From Bradyrhizobium sp. Gha (lineage in GTDB: Bacteria > Pseudomonadota > Alphaproteobacteria > Rhizobiales > Xanthobacteraceae): DNA of 64,000 bases. The DNA lies in the NCBI RefSeq assembly GCF_900113735.1, contig NZ_FOQM01000013.1:1-64000 (forward strand), in the 5' to 3' direction. The notes beneath the pieces are model-generated. The model saw only the letters and a program-made list of their open reading frames with translations, was not told the origin of the DNA and ran no database searches. Below are positions 31,962 to 40,189 of the stretch, one piece after another. Within the stretch, counting starts at the first letter, position 1, and the number at the start of each line of letters is the position of its first letter. Made by a program: the position numbers and the translations under genes.

Positions 31962-33212
31962 TCAGGATGCGACGCCGGCGATCGCCAGCACGGTGTGCAT
32001 CAGCACGTTGGTTCCCGCGGCGCAGTCGCCCTGCGTGGCATCCTCCAACTCGTTATGGCTGATGCCGTCCTTGCAGGGCACGAACACCATGGCGGCCGGC
32101 ATGATGGTGTTGAGATTGCAGGCGTCGTGGCCGGCCCCGGAGGTGATGCGACGGGAGGAGTAGCCGAGCGTCTTCGCGGCGTTCTCGACTGCTGCGATCA
32201 GCTTGGGATCGAAATGCGTCGGCGGCTTGCGCCACACGAGATCGACCTTGACATCGACCTTGCGGCGTGCGGCGATCTCGGCGATGGCCGCCCGCAGGTC
32301 GCGATCGAGTGCATCCATGATCGCGCCGTCCGCGCTGCGGCAATCCATGGTGAAGGCGACCTCGCCGGGAATGACGTTGCGCGAGGGATTTGCGATCACG
32401 GCCTCGCCGATGGTGCCGACCGCGTTCGGCCCGTTCTTCCTGGCGATGGCTTCCATCGCCAGCACGATCTCGGACAGCGTCGCCAGCGCGTCGCGCCGCA
32501 GCGGCATCGGCGTCGATCCCGCATGGCTCTCGAAGCCGGAAATGTTTCCGTCGTACCACAGCACGCCCTGACCGGAATCGACCACGCCGATGGTCTTGCC
32601 CTCGGCCTCCAGGATCGGGCCTTGCTCAATGTGGAGTTCGACAAAACAGCCGAGCTTCTGGAAGCCGACCGGCTTGTCGCCGCGATAGCCGATGCTGTCG
32701 AGCGCCTGGCCGACGGAGGTGCCCTCGATGTCCTTGCGCGAGAGGATGTCGTCGGTGGTGAAATCGCCGACGTAAGCGGCGGAGGCCATCATCGCCGGCG
32801 CGAAGCGCGAGCCTTCCTCGTTGGTCCAGTTGACGATGCAGATCGGCGCTTCGGTCTCGATGCCGGCGTCGTTGAGTGTGCGGATCACTTCGAGCGCGCC
32901 GAGCGTTCCCAGAATGCCATCATACTTGCCGCCGGTCGGCTGGGTATCGAGATGCGAGCCGATGCCGACGGGCAGCTTCGACATGTCGCGGCCCTTGCGG
33001 AGCGCGAATTGCGAGCCGAGCGCGTCGGTGTGCACTTCGAGGCCGGCGTCCTCGCAGGCCTTGCGGAACCAGTCGCGAACCTGCTTGTCTTCGCTGCTCA
33101 GCGTCAGCCGCCGCACGCCGCCTTTGGCCGTCGCGCCGAATTGCGCGGTCTCGTGGATGGATCCCCAGAGGCGGGCGGAATCGATTTGCAGGTTGCTCGC
33201 GGCTCGGCTCAT
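31962..33212 (-). CDS. Zn-dependent hydantoinase/carbamoylase family amidohydrolase
   Basis: A 416-residue M20-family hydrolase of the N-carbamoyl-L-amino-acid hydrolase / allantoate amidohydrolase / beta-ureidopropionase group. Metal-ligand motifs are IGSHLDTQPTGGKYDGILG, NWTNEEGSRFAP, VELHIEQGPILE and SGAGHDACNL, with the dimerisation/substrate motif GFESHAGSTPMPLRRDA. It releases carbamate-derived CO2 and ammonia from ureido compounds. The ATG at 33210-33212 is used; upstream in-frame sequence lies in a repeat. It is followed directly by the D-2-hydroxyacid dehydrogenase gene. Confidence 0.9.
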   Translation of the reverse strand: MSRAASNLQIDSARLWGSIHETAQFGATAKGGVRRLTLSSEDKQVRDWFRKACEDAGLEVHTDALGSQFALRKGRDMSKLPVGIGSHLDTQPTGGKYDGILGTLGALEVIRTLNDAGIETEAPICIVNWTNEEGSRFAPAMMASAAYVGDFTTDDILSRKDIEGTSVGQALDSIGYRGDKPVGFQKLGCFVELHIEQGPILEAEGKTIGVVDSGQGVLWYDGNISGFESHAGSTPMPLRRDALATLSEIVLAMEAIARKNGPNAVGTIGEAVIANPSRNVIPGEVAFTMDCRSADGAIMDALDRDLRAAIAEIAARRKVDVKVDLVWRKPPTHFDPKLIAAVENAAKTLGYSSRRITSGAGHDACNLNTIMPAAMVFVPCKDGISHNELEDATQGDCAAGTNVLMHTVLAIAGVAS

Positions 33213-33233
33213 GCGTTTTTTCCATTTGTCGCT

Positions 33234-33310
33234 GTCATTCCGGGGCGCCCAAAGGGCGAACCCGGAATCTCGAGATTCCGGGTTCTCGCTTCGCGAGCCC
33301 CGGAATGACG
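33234..33310. repeat. Dispersed palindromic repeat, family B copy 1
   Basis: GTCATTCCGGGGC at the left faces GCCCCGGAATGAC at the right, with an inner CCCGGAATCTCGAGATTCCGGG palindrome and a CTCGCTTCGCGAG hairpin. A related copy is at 63741-63821. It separates the carbamoylase gene from the lysR gene. Confidence 0.85.
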
Positions 33311-33330
33311 GAAGAAAGTCCGGCCTTCGT

Positions 33331-34248
33331 TCAATGACGCGCCAGCGCGGGCGCGTCAACCGCGAGTCTGCTCTGCGCAATCTGACAGGCAAGCGCGGCG
33401 ACGCGCTCCACCGCCACGACATCAGGCGAGGCCAGCCAGCTCGCGGTGAACGTCAGTGGCGCAATTTCCAGATCGGTGTCGAGCAATTGCAGCCGTCCGT
33501 CGGCGAGTTCTTTCTCCACGATGGCGTCGGGGATTACGGCGATGCCGAGACCTTCCACCGCCATGTGGATCACGGTCGCAAGCGACGCGGAAGCATGCAG
33601 CCGGATCGGCGGCAAGTCCGGCCGGTCGAATACCTCGCGCACCACCTCATAGGGCCTCGTCTTGCGCGGAAAGGTGATGATCGGAAAGCGGGCGAGATCC
33701 ACTTGCGTCACAGGACCGTGGCCGAGCCCGAGAGACGGGCTGGCGAGAAAGCCGATCGGATAATCGGCGAGCAGGCGGTTGTGCACGCCCGAGACCGACA
33801 GCGGTCCGACCACGAAGGCGAGCTCGATCTCCTGCGCGAGCAGGCGCGCGGTGAGGTTCGGTGTGATGTCGACCTCGATCTCCAGCGACAGGTTCGGATA
33901 GACCTCGTTCATGCTCTTCACCAGCTGCGGCAGCCAGGTGTGCACGATGGTCTCGGCGACGCCGAGACGCATGACGCCGCGCATCGCCGAGCGATCGCCG
34001 ATCTCGGCCATCATCTGAGCGCGCAGGCCGATCAGCTTCTCCGCATAGACCATCATCTGCCGGCCGCTCGGAGTCGGAGAGGCCACGCGATGATCGCGGT
34101 TCAGGAGCTTCACACCGATCTCGCGCTCGAGCTGGGCGATGCGCTGGGAGATCGCCGGTTGGGTCGTATTGAGCCGCGCCGCGGCGCCACGGAAGCTGCC
34201 GAGCTTCACGACCCAAAGGAATGTTTCGATCGATCTGAAGTCCAGCAT
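33331..34248 (-). CDS. LysR-family transcriptional regulator
   Basis: A 305-residue LysR regulator. The N-terminal winged helix (FLWVVKLGSFRGAAARLNTTQPAISQRIAQLEREIGVKLLNRD, residues about 10-52) is complete, followed by the periplasmic-binding-like effector domain (MRLGVAETIVHTWLPQLV onward). It is divergent from the DUF1445 hydro-lyase gene across 119 bp that hold two strong palindromes. By position it probably activates the DUF1445/ABC genes and perhaps the carbamoylase run downstream on its own strand. Confidence 0.92.
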   Translation of the reverse strand: MLDFRSIETFLWVVKLGSFRGAAARLNTTQPAISQRIAQLEREIGVKLLNRDHRVASPTPSGRQMMVYAEKLIGLRAQMMAEIGDRSAMRGVMRLGVAETIVHTWLPQLVKSMNEVYPNLSLEIEVDITPNLTARLLAQEIELAFVVGPLSVSGVHNRLLADYPIGFLASPSLGLGHGPVTQVDLARFPIITFPRKTRPYEVVREVFDRPDLPPIRLHASASLATVIHMAVEGLGIAVIPDAIVEKELADGRLQLLDTDLEIAPLTFTASWLASPDVVAVERVAALACQIAQSRLAVDAPALARH

Positions 34249-34264
34249 TGGAAGGATTTTCCCG

Positions 34265-34319
34265 ATCGATAAAGCAACTTTATCGATATCGATTAAAAAG
34301 GACGATTAGACTTTATAGT
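34265..34319 (+). promoter_or_regulatory. LysR-type binding sites and DUF1445 promoter
   Basis: ATCGATAAA-N5-TTTATCGAT (34265-34287) is a perfect 9-bp-arm inverted repeat, and ATCGATATCGAT (34282-34293) a perfect palindrome overlapping its right arm. A -10 box TATAGT lies at 34314-34319, and its expected -35 (GATTAA, 34291-34296) is poor, as expected for an activator-dependent promoter. The tandem arrangement upstream of a weak -35 fits LysR recognition and activation sites. Confidence 0.6.
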
Positions 34320-34367
34320 ATGCTTGATGTTGGCTAGGCTTGTCGAGTTCATAGGCAGGTCGATCGC

Positions 34368-35183
34368 ATGATTGTTTTTGTGGCAGCGCAGCAAACTGAA
34401 ACGGCCGACACGCTCCCGAGCCGCCGGGCGCGCCTCGCCTATCGCGGTGGCGAGGTTGGTTCCACCGCGGGGGTGGCTCCGGGCTTCGTCCAGGGCAATC
34501 TGGCGATCCTGCCGGCGGAATACGCCAGCGCCTTCCACCGCTTCTGCCAGCTCAATCCGAAGCCGTGCCCGATCATCGGCATGTCCGACGTCGGGAGCCC
34601 GCACATCCCTGCGCTCGGCGCCGATCTCGACATTCGCACCGATGTGCCACGCTACCGCGTCTGGCGCGACGGCGAAGTCGTCGATGAGCCGACCGATGTG
34701 AAGAAGCATTGGCGCGACGACCTCGTCACCTTCGTGCTCGGCTGCTCGTTCTCATTCGAGGAGGCGTTGCTGGAGGAAGGCATGCCGATCCGTCACATCG
34801 AGCAGAACGTGCGTGTGCCGATGTACCGCACCAACATTGCCTGCGGCGCTTCAGGACCATTTGCCGGCCCCATGGTGGTCTCGATGCGTCCGTTCAAGCC
34901 GGCCGATGCGATCCGGGCGGTGCAGATCACCTCGCGCTATCCCGCCGTTCACGGCGCGCCCGTTCATCTCGGCCATCCGCACCTGATCGGCATCAAGGAC
35001 ATTGCCAAGCCCGACTATGGTGATGCCGTGGCTGTCGCCGATGACGAGATCCCGGTATTCTGGGCCTGCGGCGTGACGCCGCAATCAGTGATCAACGCCG
35101 CCAAGGTACCATTCGCAATCACGCATTCGCCCGGCCTGATGCTGGTGACGGATCTGAAGAACAGGCACATGGCCGTGATTTAG
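34368..35183 (+). CDS. DUF1445 / YcsI-type putative hydro-lyase
   Basis: A 271-residue member of the DUF1445 putative hydro-lyase family (YcsI-like, grouped with D-glutamate cyclase). Signatures are SRRARLAYRGGEVGSTAGVAPGFVQGNLAILP at the N-terminus, FVLGCSFSFEEALLEEG in the middle and FWACGVTPQSVI plus THSPGLMLVTDL at the end. Characterised relatives act on cyclised or cyclisable amino acids such as 5-oxoproline/glutamate. Its placement behind a LysR site and before a Liv-type transporter suggests catabolism of an imported amino-acid derivative. Confidence 0.85.
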   Translation: MIVFVAAQQTETADTLPSRRARLAYRGGEVGSTAGVAPGFVQGNLAILPAEYASAFHRFCQLNPKPCPIIGMSDVGSPHIPALGADLDIRTDVPRYRVWRDGEVVDEPTDVKKHWRDDLVTFVLGCSFSFEEALLEEGMPIRHIEQNVRVPMYRTNIACGASGPFAGPMVVSMRPFKPADAIRAVQITSRYPAVHGAPVHLGHPHLIGIKDIAKPDYGDAVAVADDEIPVFWACGVTPQSVINAAKVPFAITHSPGLMLVTDLKNRHMAVI

Positions 35184-35273
35184 CAGGCAGTGTTTGCTGC
35201 TTCTTCGGGCTTTACGCTCTCGACCAATCGCTTCATTCGATACGCGCAAAATACAGTAACAGGGGACTCTGCC

Positions 35274-36518
35274 ATGACGATCTCTCGCCGCGACGTTCTG
35301 CTCGGTGCCACCGCCACTGCCGCGCTGGTGCCGATTGCCGCAAGAGCCCAGACCTCTGAAGTCGTGATCGGCGTGATCTATCCGTTCTCCGGCGGCAGCG
35401 CGCAGCAGGGCGTCGATGCCCAAAAGGCCTACGAGACCGCGCTCGAGGTCATCAACAAGGACAGTGATTTCGATCTGCCGCTGGCGAAGGGCGAGGGCCT
35501 GCCGAGCCTCGGCGGCGCCAAGGTTCGTCTCGTGTTCGCCGATCACCAGGCCGATCCGCAGAAGGGCCGTGCGGAAGCCGAGCGCCTGATCACGCAGGAG
35601 AAGGTCTGCGCCATCATCGGCACCTATCAGAGCGCGGTCGCGGTCACCGTCAGCCAGATCTGCGAGCGCTACCAGATCCCGTTCGTCTCGGCCGATAATT
35701 CCTCGCCGAGCCTGCATCGCCGCGGTCTCAAATATTACTTCCGCGCCGCGCCGCACGACGAGATGTACTCGGCCGCGATGTTCGACTTCTTCGACGCCAT
35801 GAAGAAGAAGGGGACCAAGATCGAGACGCTGTCGCTGTTCCACGAGGACACCATCTTCGGAACCGACTCCGGCAACGCCCAGGCCAAGATCGCCGGCGAG
35901 CGCGGCTACAAGATCGTCTCCGACATCAAGTACCGCGCCAACTCGCCGTCGCTATCGGCCGAGGTGCAGCAGCTCAAGATTGCCAATGCCGACGTGTTGA
36001 TGCCCTCGAGCTACACCACCGACGGCATTCTTCTGGTCAAGACCATGGCCGAACTCGGCTATAAGCCAAACGCAATCGTGGCGCAGGATGCCGGCTTCTC
36101 CGAGAAGGCGCTCTATGACGCCGTCGGCGACAAGCTCGAAGGCGTGATCTCGCGCGGCACGTTCTCGCTCGACCTCGCCCAGAAGCGCCCGATGGTGGGC
36201 AAGGTCAACGAGATGTTCAAGGCGAAGTCGGGCAAGGATTTGAACGACCTCACCTCCCGTCAGTTCATGGGCCTGATCATCCTCGCTGATGCCATCAACC
36301 GCGCCAAGTCGACCGACGGCGAGAAGATCCGCGATGCGCTGGCTGCGACCGACATCCCGGGCGAGCAGACCATCATGCCGTGGAAGCGCGTGAAGTTCGA
36401 CGAGATGGGCCAGAACAACGACGCCAACCCGGTGCTGCTGCAATATGTCGGCGGCAAGTTCGTCACCATCTTCCCGCCGCAGGCCGCGATCGCGGAGGCG
36501 ACCTGGCCGATGAGGTAA
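35274..36518 (+). CDS. Branched-chain-type ABC transporter substrate-binding protein
   Basis: A 414-residue LivK-type periplasmic binding protein. The N-terminus SRRDVLLGATATAALVPIAARA carries a twin-Arg export signal ending at about residue 25, which is unusual because most LivK proteins use Sec. The mature part has VVIGVIYPFSGGSAQQGVDAQ, the ADHQADPQKGRAEAERLI segment and FVSADNSSPS typical of the family. AGGGGAC precedes the ATG at 35274. The permeases and ATPases follow on the same strand, but a 107-bp repeat lies between this gene and livH. Confidence 0.9.
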   Translation: MTISRRDVLLGATATAALVPIAARAQTSEVVIGVIYPFSGGSAQQGVDAQKAYETALEVINKDSDFDLPLAKGEGLPSLGGAKVRLVFADHQADPQKGRAEAERLITQEKVCAIIGTYQSAVAVTVSQICERYQIPFVSADNSSPSLHRRGLKYYFRAAPHDEMYSAAMFDFFDAMKKKGTKIETLSLFHEDTIFGTDSGNAQAKIAGERGYKIVSDIKYRANSPSLSAEVQQLKIANADVLMPSSYTTDGILLVKTMAELGYKPNAIVAQDAGFSEKALYDAVGDKLEGVISRGTFSLDLAQKRPMVGKVNEMFKAKSGKDLNDLTSRQFMGLIILADAINRAKSTDGEKIRDALAATDIPGEQTIMPWKRVKFDEMGQNNDANPVLLQYVGGKFVTIFPPQAAIAEATWPMR

Positions 36519-36569
36519 GCGGCGCGGTGACCGCGCAACTTGGCGGCCAATCGAGCTGCCTCATTGCAC

Positions 36570-36676
36570 CGTCATTGCGAGCGAAGCGAAGCAATCCGCG
36601 GGGACACTCTGGATTGCTTCGTCGCATCAGCGCAAAATTGCTACGCAATTTTGTCGCGAGCTCCTCGCAACGACGG
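36570..36676. repeat. Dispersed palindromic repeat, family A copy 4 (composite)
   Basis: GTCATTGCGAGCGAAGCGAA...GCAATCC faces TCTGGATTGCTTCGTCGC, with an inserted CAAAATTGC-TAC-GCAATTTTG hairpin near 36633-36654. It ends CTCGCAACGACGG. It is located inside the transporter operon, between the binding-protein and livH genes. A similar AAAATTGC...GCAATTTT hairpin occurs in the copy at 50222-50337. Confidence 0.85.
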
Positions 36677-36728
36677 AGGAGATAGCTTCGGCTCTCATTC
36701 TGAGCGCATCATCTCGGGGGACGGACAT

Positions 36729-37607
36729 TTGACAGCCCAAGCCATTATCCAGAGTCTCGCAAGCGGCCTGCTGATGGGCCTGCTCTACGGACTGATCGCG
36801 GTCGGTCTCGCGCTGATCTTCGGCCTGATGGACGTCGTGAACTTCGCCCATGGCGAGTTCCTGATGATCGCGATGTACGTGTCTTTCTTCCTGTTCACGT
36901 TCTTCGCCATTGATCCCTTGCTGTCAGCGCCGCTGGTTGCGGCTGCGCTCTTCGTGCTCGGGGCCGTGGTCTATCTGCTGGTCGTGCGCTTCGCGATGCG
37001 GGCCAAGGCCAATGCCGGCATGGTGCAGATCTTCTCCACCTTCGGCCTCGCGATCGTGATGCGCGGGCTGGCGCAGTTCTTCTTCACGCCGGATTATCGC
37101 AGCATTCCGCAGTCCTGGCTCGGCGGCAAGACGATCTCGATCGCCGGCATCTTCCTGCCCGAGCCGCAGCTGATGGGTGCGCTGGTCTCGATTTTGGCCT
37201 TTGCCGGGCTCTACGTCTTCATCAATCGCACCGATTTCGGTCGCGCCCTCGAGGCCACGCGTGAAGATCCCGGCGCCGTGGCTCTCGTCGGCATCGACAG
37301 GAATCGCGTGTTCGCGCTCGGCTGGGGGCTTGGTGCCGCCCTGGTCGGCCTTGCCGGAGCGATCATGGCAAGCTTCTTCTATATCTACCCCGATGTCGGC
37401 GCGTCCTTTGCGCTGATCGCCTATGTCACGGTGGCGTTGGGCGGATTCGGCAGCGTGTTCGGTGCTTTTGCCGGCGGCATCGTCGTGGGTCTCGTCGAAG
37501 CAACCACCGCTCTGGTGCTGCCGCCTTCGCTGAAGTCGGTCGGCATCTATGCCGTGTACCTTCTCGTCGTATTCATCCGGCCGCGCGGCCTGTTCGGACA
37601 GATGTGA
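36729..37607 (+). CDS. livH: Liv-type ABC transporter permease LivH
   Basis: A 292-residue LivH-type permease with about eight membrane segments. Signatures are ASGLLMGLLYGLIAVGLALIFGLMDVVNFAHGEF at the N-terminus, GRALEATREDPGAVALVGID (ATPase-docking loop) and ALGGFGSVFGAFAGGIVVGLVE near the end. A TTG start at 36729 is inferred from GGGGGACGG just upstream and the family N-terminus; later ATG codons would remove the first membrane segment. Its stop overlaps the livM ATG. Confidence 0.88.
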   Translation: MTAQAIIQSLASGLLMGLLYGLIAVGLALIFGLMDVVNFAHGEFLMIAMYVSFFLFTFFAIDPLLSAPLVAAALFVLGAVVYLLVVRFAMRAKANAGMVQIFSTFGLAIVMRGLAQFFFTPDYRSIPQSWLGGKTISIAGIFLPEPQLMGALVSILAFAGLYVFINRTDFGRALEATREDPGAVALVGIDRNRVFALGWGLGAALVGLAGAIMASFFYIYPDVGASFALIAYVTVALGGFGSVFGAFAGGIVVGLVEATTALVLPPSLKSVGIYAVYLLVVFIRPRGLFGQM

Positions 37608-38590
37608 TGGACAAGCGTTTTGCCGCGCGGCGCCGCCGCGACCTCCTCATCGCCGCGGTCCTTGCCGGGCTCGCAGCGCTCGCGCCATTATTCGTCCAGG
37701 ACGTATACGTCCAGAACATCCTGATCCTGACCCTGATGTATGCGGCGTTATCGCAGAGCTGGAATATCCTGTCCGGCTATTGCGGGCAGATCTCGCTGGG
37801 ACACGCGCTCTATTTCGGCATCGGCGCCTACGCCACCGAGTTGCTGTACACGAAGTTCGGCGTGCTGCCGTGGTTCGGCATGCTCGCCGGCGGCGTCATT
37901 GCGGCCGTCATCGCGATGGGGCTGGGCTATCCCTTTTTCCGCCTGCGCGGCCATTACTTCGTGATCGCGACCATCGTCATCGCCGAGATCGGGCTGCTGC
38001 TGTTCCAGAACTGGGAATGGGCGGGGGCTGCGATGGGCATCACCATTCCCGTGCGTGGCGACAGCTGGCTGAAATTCCAGTTCTTGCGCAGCAAGCTGCC
38101 GTATTTCTATTTCGCACTGGCGCTGTGCTGCGTCGCCTGGTTCGTCACCTGGTGGCTGGAGGACTCCAAATGGGGCTTTTGGTGGCGCGCGGTGAAGGAC
38201 AATCCGGAAGCGGCCGAGAGCCTGGGCGTCGTCGTGTTCAACTCCAAGATGGGCGCGGCTGCCGTGTCCGCTTTCCTGGTGGCCATCGGCGGCGCCTTCT
38301 ACGCACAGTTCCTCGCCTACATCGACCCTGAAAGCGTGATGGGCTTCCAGTTCTCGCTGCTGATGGCGCTGCCGGCCGTGCTCGGCGGCATCGGCACCCT
38401 CTGGGGGCCGGTGCTAGGGGCTGCCATCCTGATCCCGATGACGGAGCTGACGCGATCCTATATCGGCGGCTCCGGCCGCGGCGTCGACCTCATCGTCTAT
38501 GGCGCGCTGATCGTGGCCATCTCGCTGGCTCTGCCGCAGGGGCTCGTGAGCCTGTTCTCCCGCTCGAAAGCGAAAGGGGCCACGCGATGA
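37607..38590 (+). CDS. livM: Liv-type ABC transporter permease LivM
   Basis: A 327-residue LivM-type permease, the partner of LivH. Signatures are LMYAALSQSWNILSGYCGQISLGHALYFGIGAYA near residue 45, VVVFNSKMGAAAVSAFLVAIGGAFYAQFLAYIDPES and PAVLGGIGTLWGPVLGAAILIP. The ATG at 37607 shares its first base with the livH stop. The last 4 bp overlap the livG ATG, so the four transporter genes from livH to livF form one coupled string. Confidence 0.92.
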   Translation: MDKRFAARRRRDLLIAAVLAGLAALAPLFVQDVYVQNILILTLMYAALSQSWNILSGYCGQISLGHALYFGIGAYATELLYTKFGVLPWFGMLAGGVIAAVIAMGLGYPFFRLRGHYFVIATIVIAEIGLLLFQNWEWAGAAMGITIPVRGDSWLKFQFLRSKLPYFYFALALCCVAWFVTWWLEDSKWGFWWRAVKDNPEAAESLGVVVFNSKMGAAAVSAFLVAIGGAFYAQFLAYIDPESVMGFQFSLLMALPAVLGGIGTLWGPVLGAAILIPMTELTRSYIGGSGRGVDLIVYGALIVAISLALPQGLVSLFSRSKAKGATR

Positions 38591-39318
38591 CCGCGCTCCT
38601 TGAAACCCGCGGCGTCTGGCAGCGCTTTGGTGGCCTCGTTGCCAACAGCGACGTCTCGATCTCGGTCGGCCGCGGCGAGATCGTTGGGCTGATCGGCCCG
38701 AACGGCGCCGGAAAATCGACGCTGTTCAATCTCATCGCCGGTGTGTTGCCGCCGACGCAGGGATCAATCTGGTTCGACGGCGAGGATGTCACCAGATTGC
38801 CTGCCGCCGAGCGCTGCCAGCGCGGGGTGGGGCGCACCTTCCAGGTGGTCAAGAGCTTCGAGACGATGACGGTGATCGACAACGTCATCGTCGGTGCGCT
38901 CGTGCGCAACACCGTGATGCGCGAAGCCCGCCGCAAGGCGCATGAGGTGCTGGAGTTCACCGGCCTTGCCGCGCGCGCCGACGTGCTTGCGAGCGATCTC
39001 GTGCCCGCCGAGAAGCGTCGCCTCGAAGTGGCCCGTGCGCTCGCGACCGAACCGAAGCTGCTGCTGCTCGACGAAGTCCTCACCGGCCTGACGCCGACCG
39101 AGGCGCAGACCGGCGTGGCACTGGTGCGCAAGGTGCGCGATGCCGGCATCACGGTGCTGATGGTCGAGCATGTCATGGAGATCGTGATGCCGCTGGTCGA
39201 TCGCGCCATCGTGCTCGACCTCGGCAAGGTGCTGGTCGAGGGAAAGCCCGCCGACGTCGTCCGCGATCCCAAGGTGATCAAGGCATATCTGGGAGATCGT
39301 CATGCTGTCGGTGCATGA
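38587..39318 (+). CDS. livG: Liv-type ABC transporter ATP-binding protein LivG
   Basis: A 243-residue ABC ATPase of the LivG type. Walker A is GPNGAGKSTLFNLI near residue 38, and Walker B is LLLLDEVLTGL. The ABC signature segment (LVPAEKRRLEVARALA) shows PAEKRR where LSGGxxR is usual, a common LivG variant with weak signature, and the switch His is in VEHVMEIV. The ATG lies within the end of livM. Confidence 0.92.
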   Translation: MTALLETRGVWQRFGGLVANSDVSISVGRGEIVGLIGPNGAGKSTLFNLIAGVLPPTQGSIWFDGEDVTRLPAAERCQRGVGRTFQVVKSFETMTVIDNVIVGALVRNTVMREARRKAHEVLEFTGLAARADVLASDLVPAEKRRLEVARALATEPKLLLLDEVLTGLTPTEAQTGVALVRKVRDAGITVLMVEHVMEIVMPLVDRAIVLDLGKVLVEGKPADVVRDPKVIKAYLGDRHAVGA

Positions 39319-40006
39319 AGTCACGACGGCCTATCAGGGCCTGGTCGCGATCTCCGCGGTCAGTATCGAGGTCCAGAAGGGCGAGATCGTCTGCGTCGCC
39401 GGCGCCAATGGCGCGGGCAAGTCGACGCTGCTCAAGACCATCGCCGGTGCCGAACGTCCGCGTTCGGGCTCGGTCACGTTCGATGGCAAGCGTCTCGACG
39501 GCATGGCGCAGCATCACGTCACCGCCACCGGCATCGCCTATGTGCCGGAGAATCGCCGCCTGTTCCCGCGCCTGTCGGTGCGCGACAATCTTCGCCTCGG
39601 CAGCTATCTCTATCGCAGCGAGGCGGATCGCGAGGGGCCGCTCGATCTCGTTTTCAGGCTGTTCCCGCGCTTGTCCGAACGTCTCGAGCAACGCGCCGAG
39701 ACGCTCTCCGGCGGTGAGCAGCAGATGCTCGCGATCGGCCGCGCGCTGATGACGCGACCGAGGCTGTTGATGCTGGATGAGCCCTCGCAGGGCATCATGC
39801 CGAAACTCGTCGATGAGATTTTTCAGGCGGTGAAGCTGATCCGGGACTCGGGCATGACCGTGCTGATCGTCGAGCAGCGCATGGCCGAGTGTCTGGAGAT
39901 CGCCGACCGCGCCTACATCCTGCAAACCGGTCGTGTGCTGATGCAGGGACCATCGGCGGAGATCAAGGGCAATCCCGACGTGCGGAAGGCTTATCTGGGG
40001 CTGTAG
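39302..40006 (+). CDS. livF: Liv-type ABC transporter ATP-binding protein LivF
   Basis: A 234-residue ABC ATPase of the LivF type. Walker A is GANGAGKSTLLKTI near residue 36, the signature is ETLSGGEQQMLAIGRALM, Walker B is LLMLDEPSQGIMP and the switch region VEQRMAECL. It overlaps livG by 17 bp. It is the last gene of the transporter string and converges with otnC, with a repeat containing a strong TTCCCCGC/GCGGGGAA hairpin in between. Confidence 0.93.
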   Translation: MLSVHEVTTAYQGLVAISAVSIEVQKGEIVCVAGANGAGKSTLLKTIAGAERPRSGSVTFDGKRLDGMAQHHVTATGIAYVPENRRLFPRLSVRDNLRLGSYLYRSEADREGPLDLVFRLFPRLSERLEQRAETLSGGEQQMLAIGRALMTRPRLLMLDEPSQGIMPKLVDEIFQAVKLIRDSGMTVLIVEQRMAECLEIADRAYILQTGRVLMQGPSAEIKGNPDVRKAYLGL

Positions 40007-40043
40007 CGGCGAACTGTTGGGCACGCTCGAGCAACATATTCGG

Positions 40044-40145
40044 TGTCATCGCCCGACTTGATCGGGCGATCCAGTACTCCGAGACGTCAGCGATATACAG
40101 AGAAGCCGCGGCGTACTGGATTCCCCGCTTTCGCGGGGAATGACA
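40044..40145. repeat. Dispersed repeat with hairpin after livF
   Basis: It begins GTCATCGCCCGACTTGATCGGGCGATCCAGTA, an element common in rhizobial genomes, and ends TACTGGATTCCCCGC-TTTC-GCGGGGAATGAC. The right end is a perfect 8-bp hairpin (40121-40140) that could act as a terminator for the convergent livF and otnC genes. Confidence 0.8.
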
Positions 40146-40189
40146 GTGGTGGGCGAGACGTCGCTAGTCCGCACTTGGCGGCGCAGCAG

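Noticed and set aside
38587..39318. Possible defect in LivG because the ABC signature reads PAEKRR rather than LSGGxxR
   Set aside because: LivG proteins commonly have a weak signature on one ATPase of the heterodimer, so this is not evidence of a broken gene.
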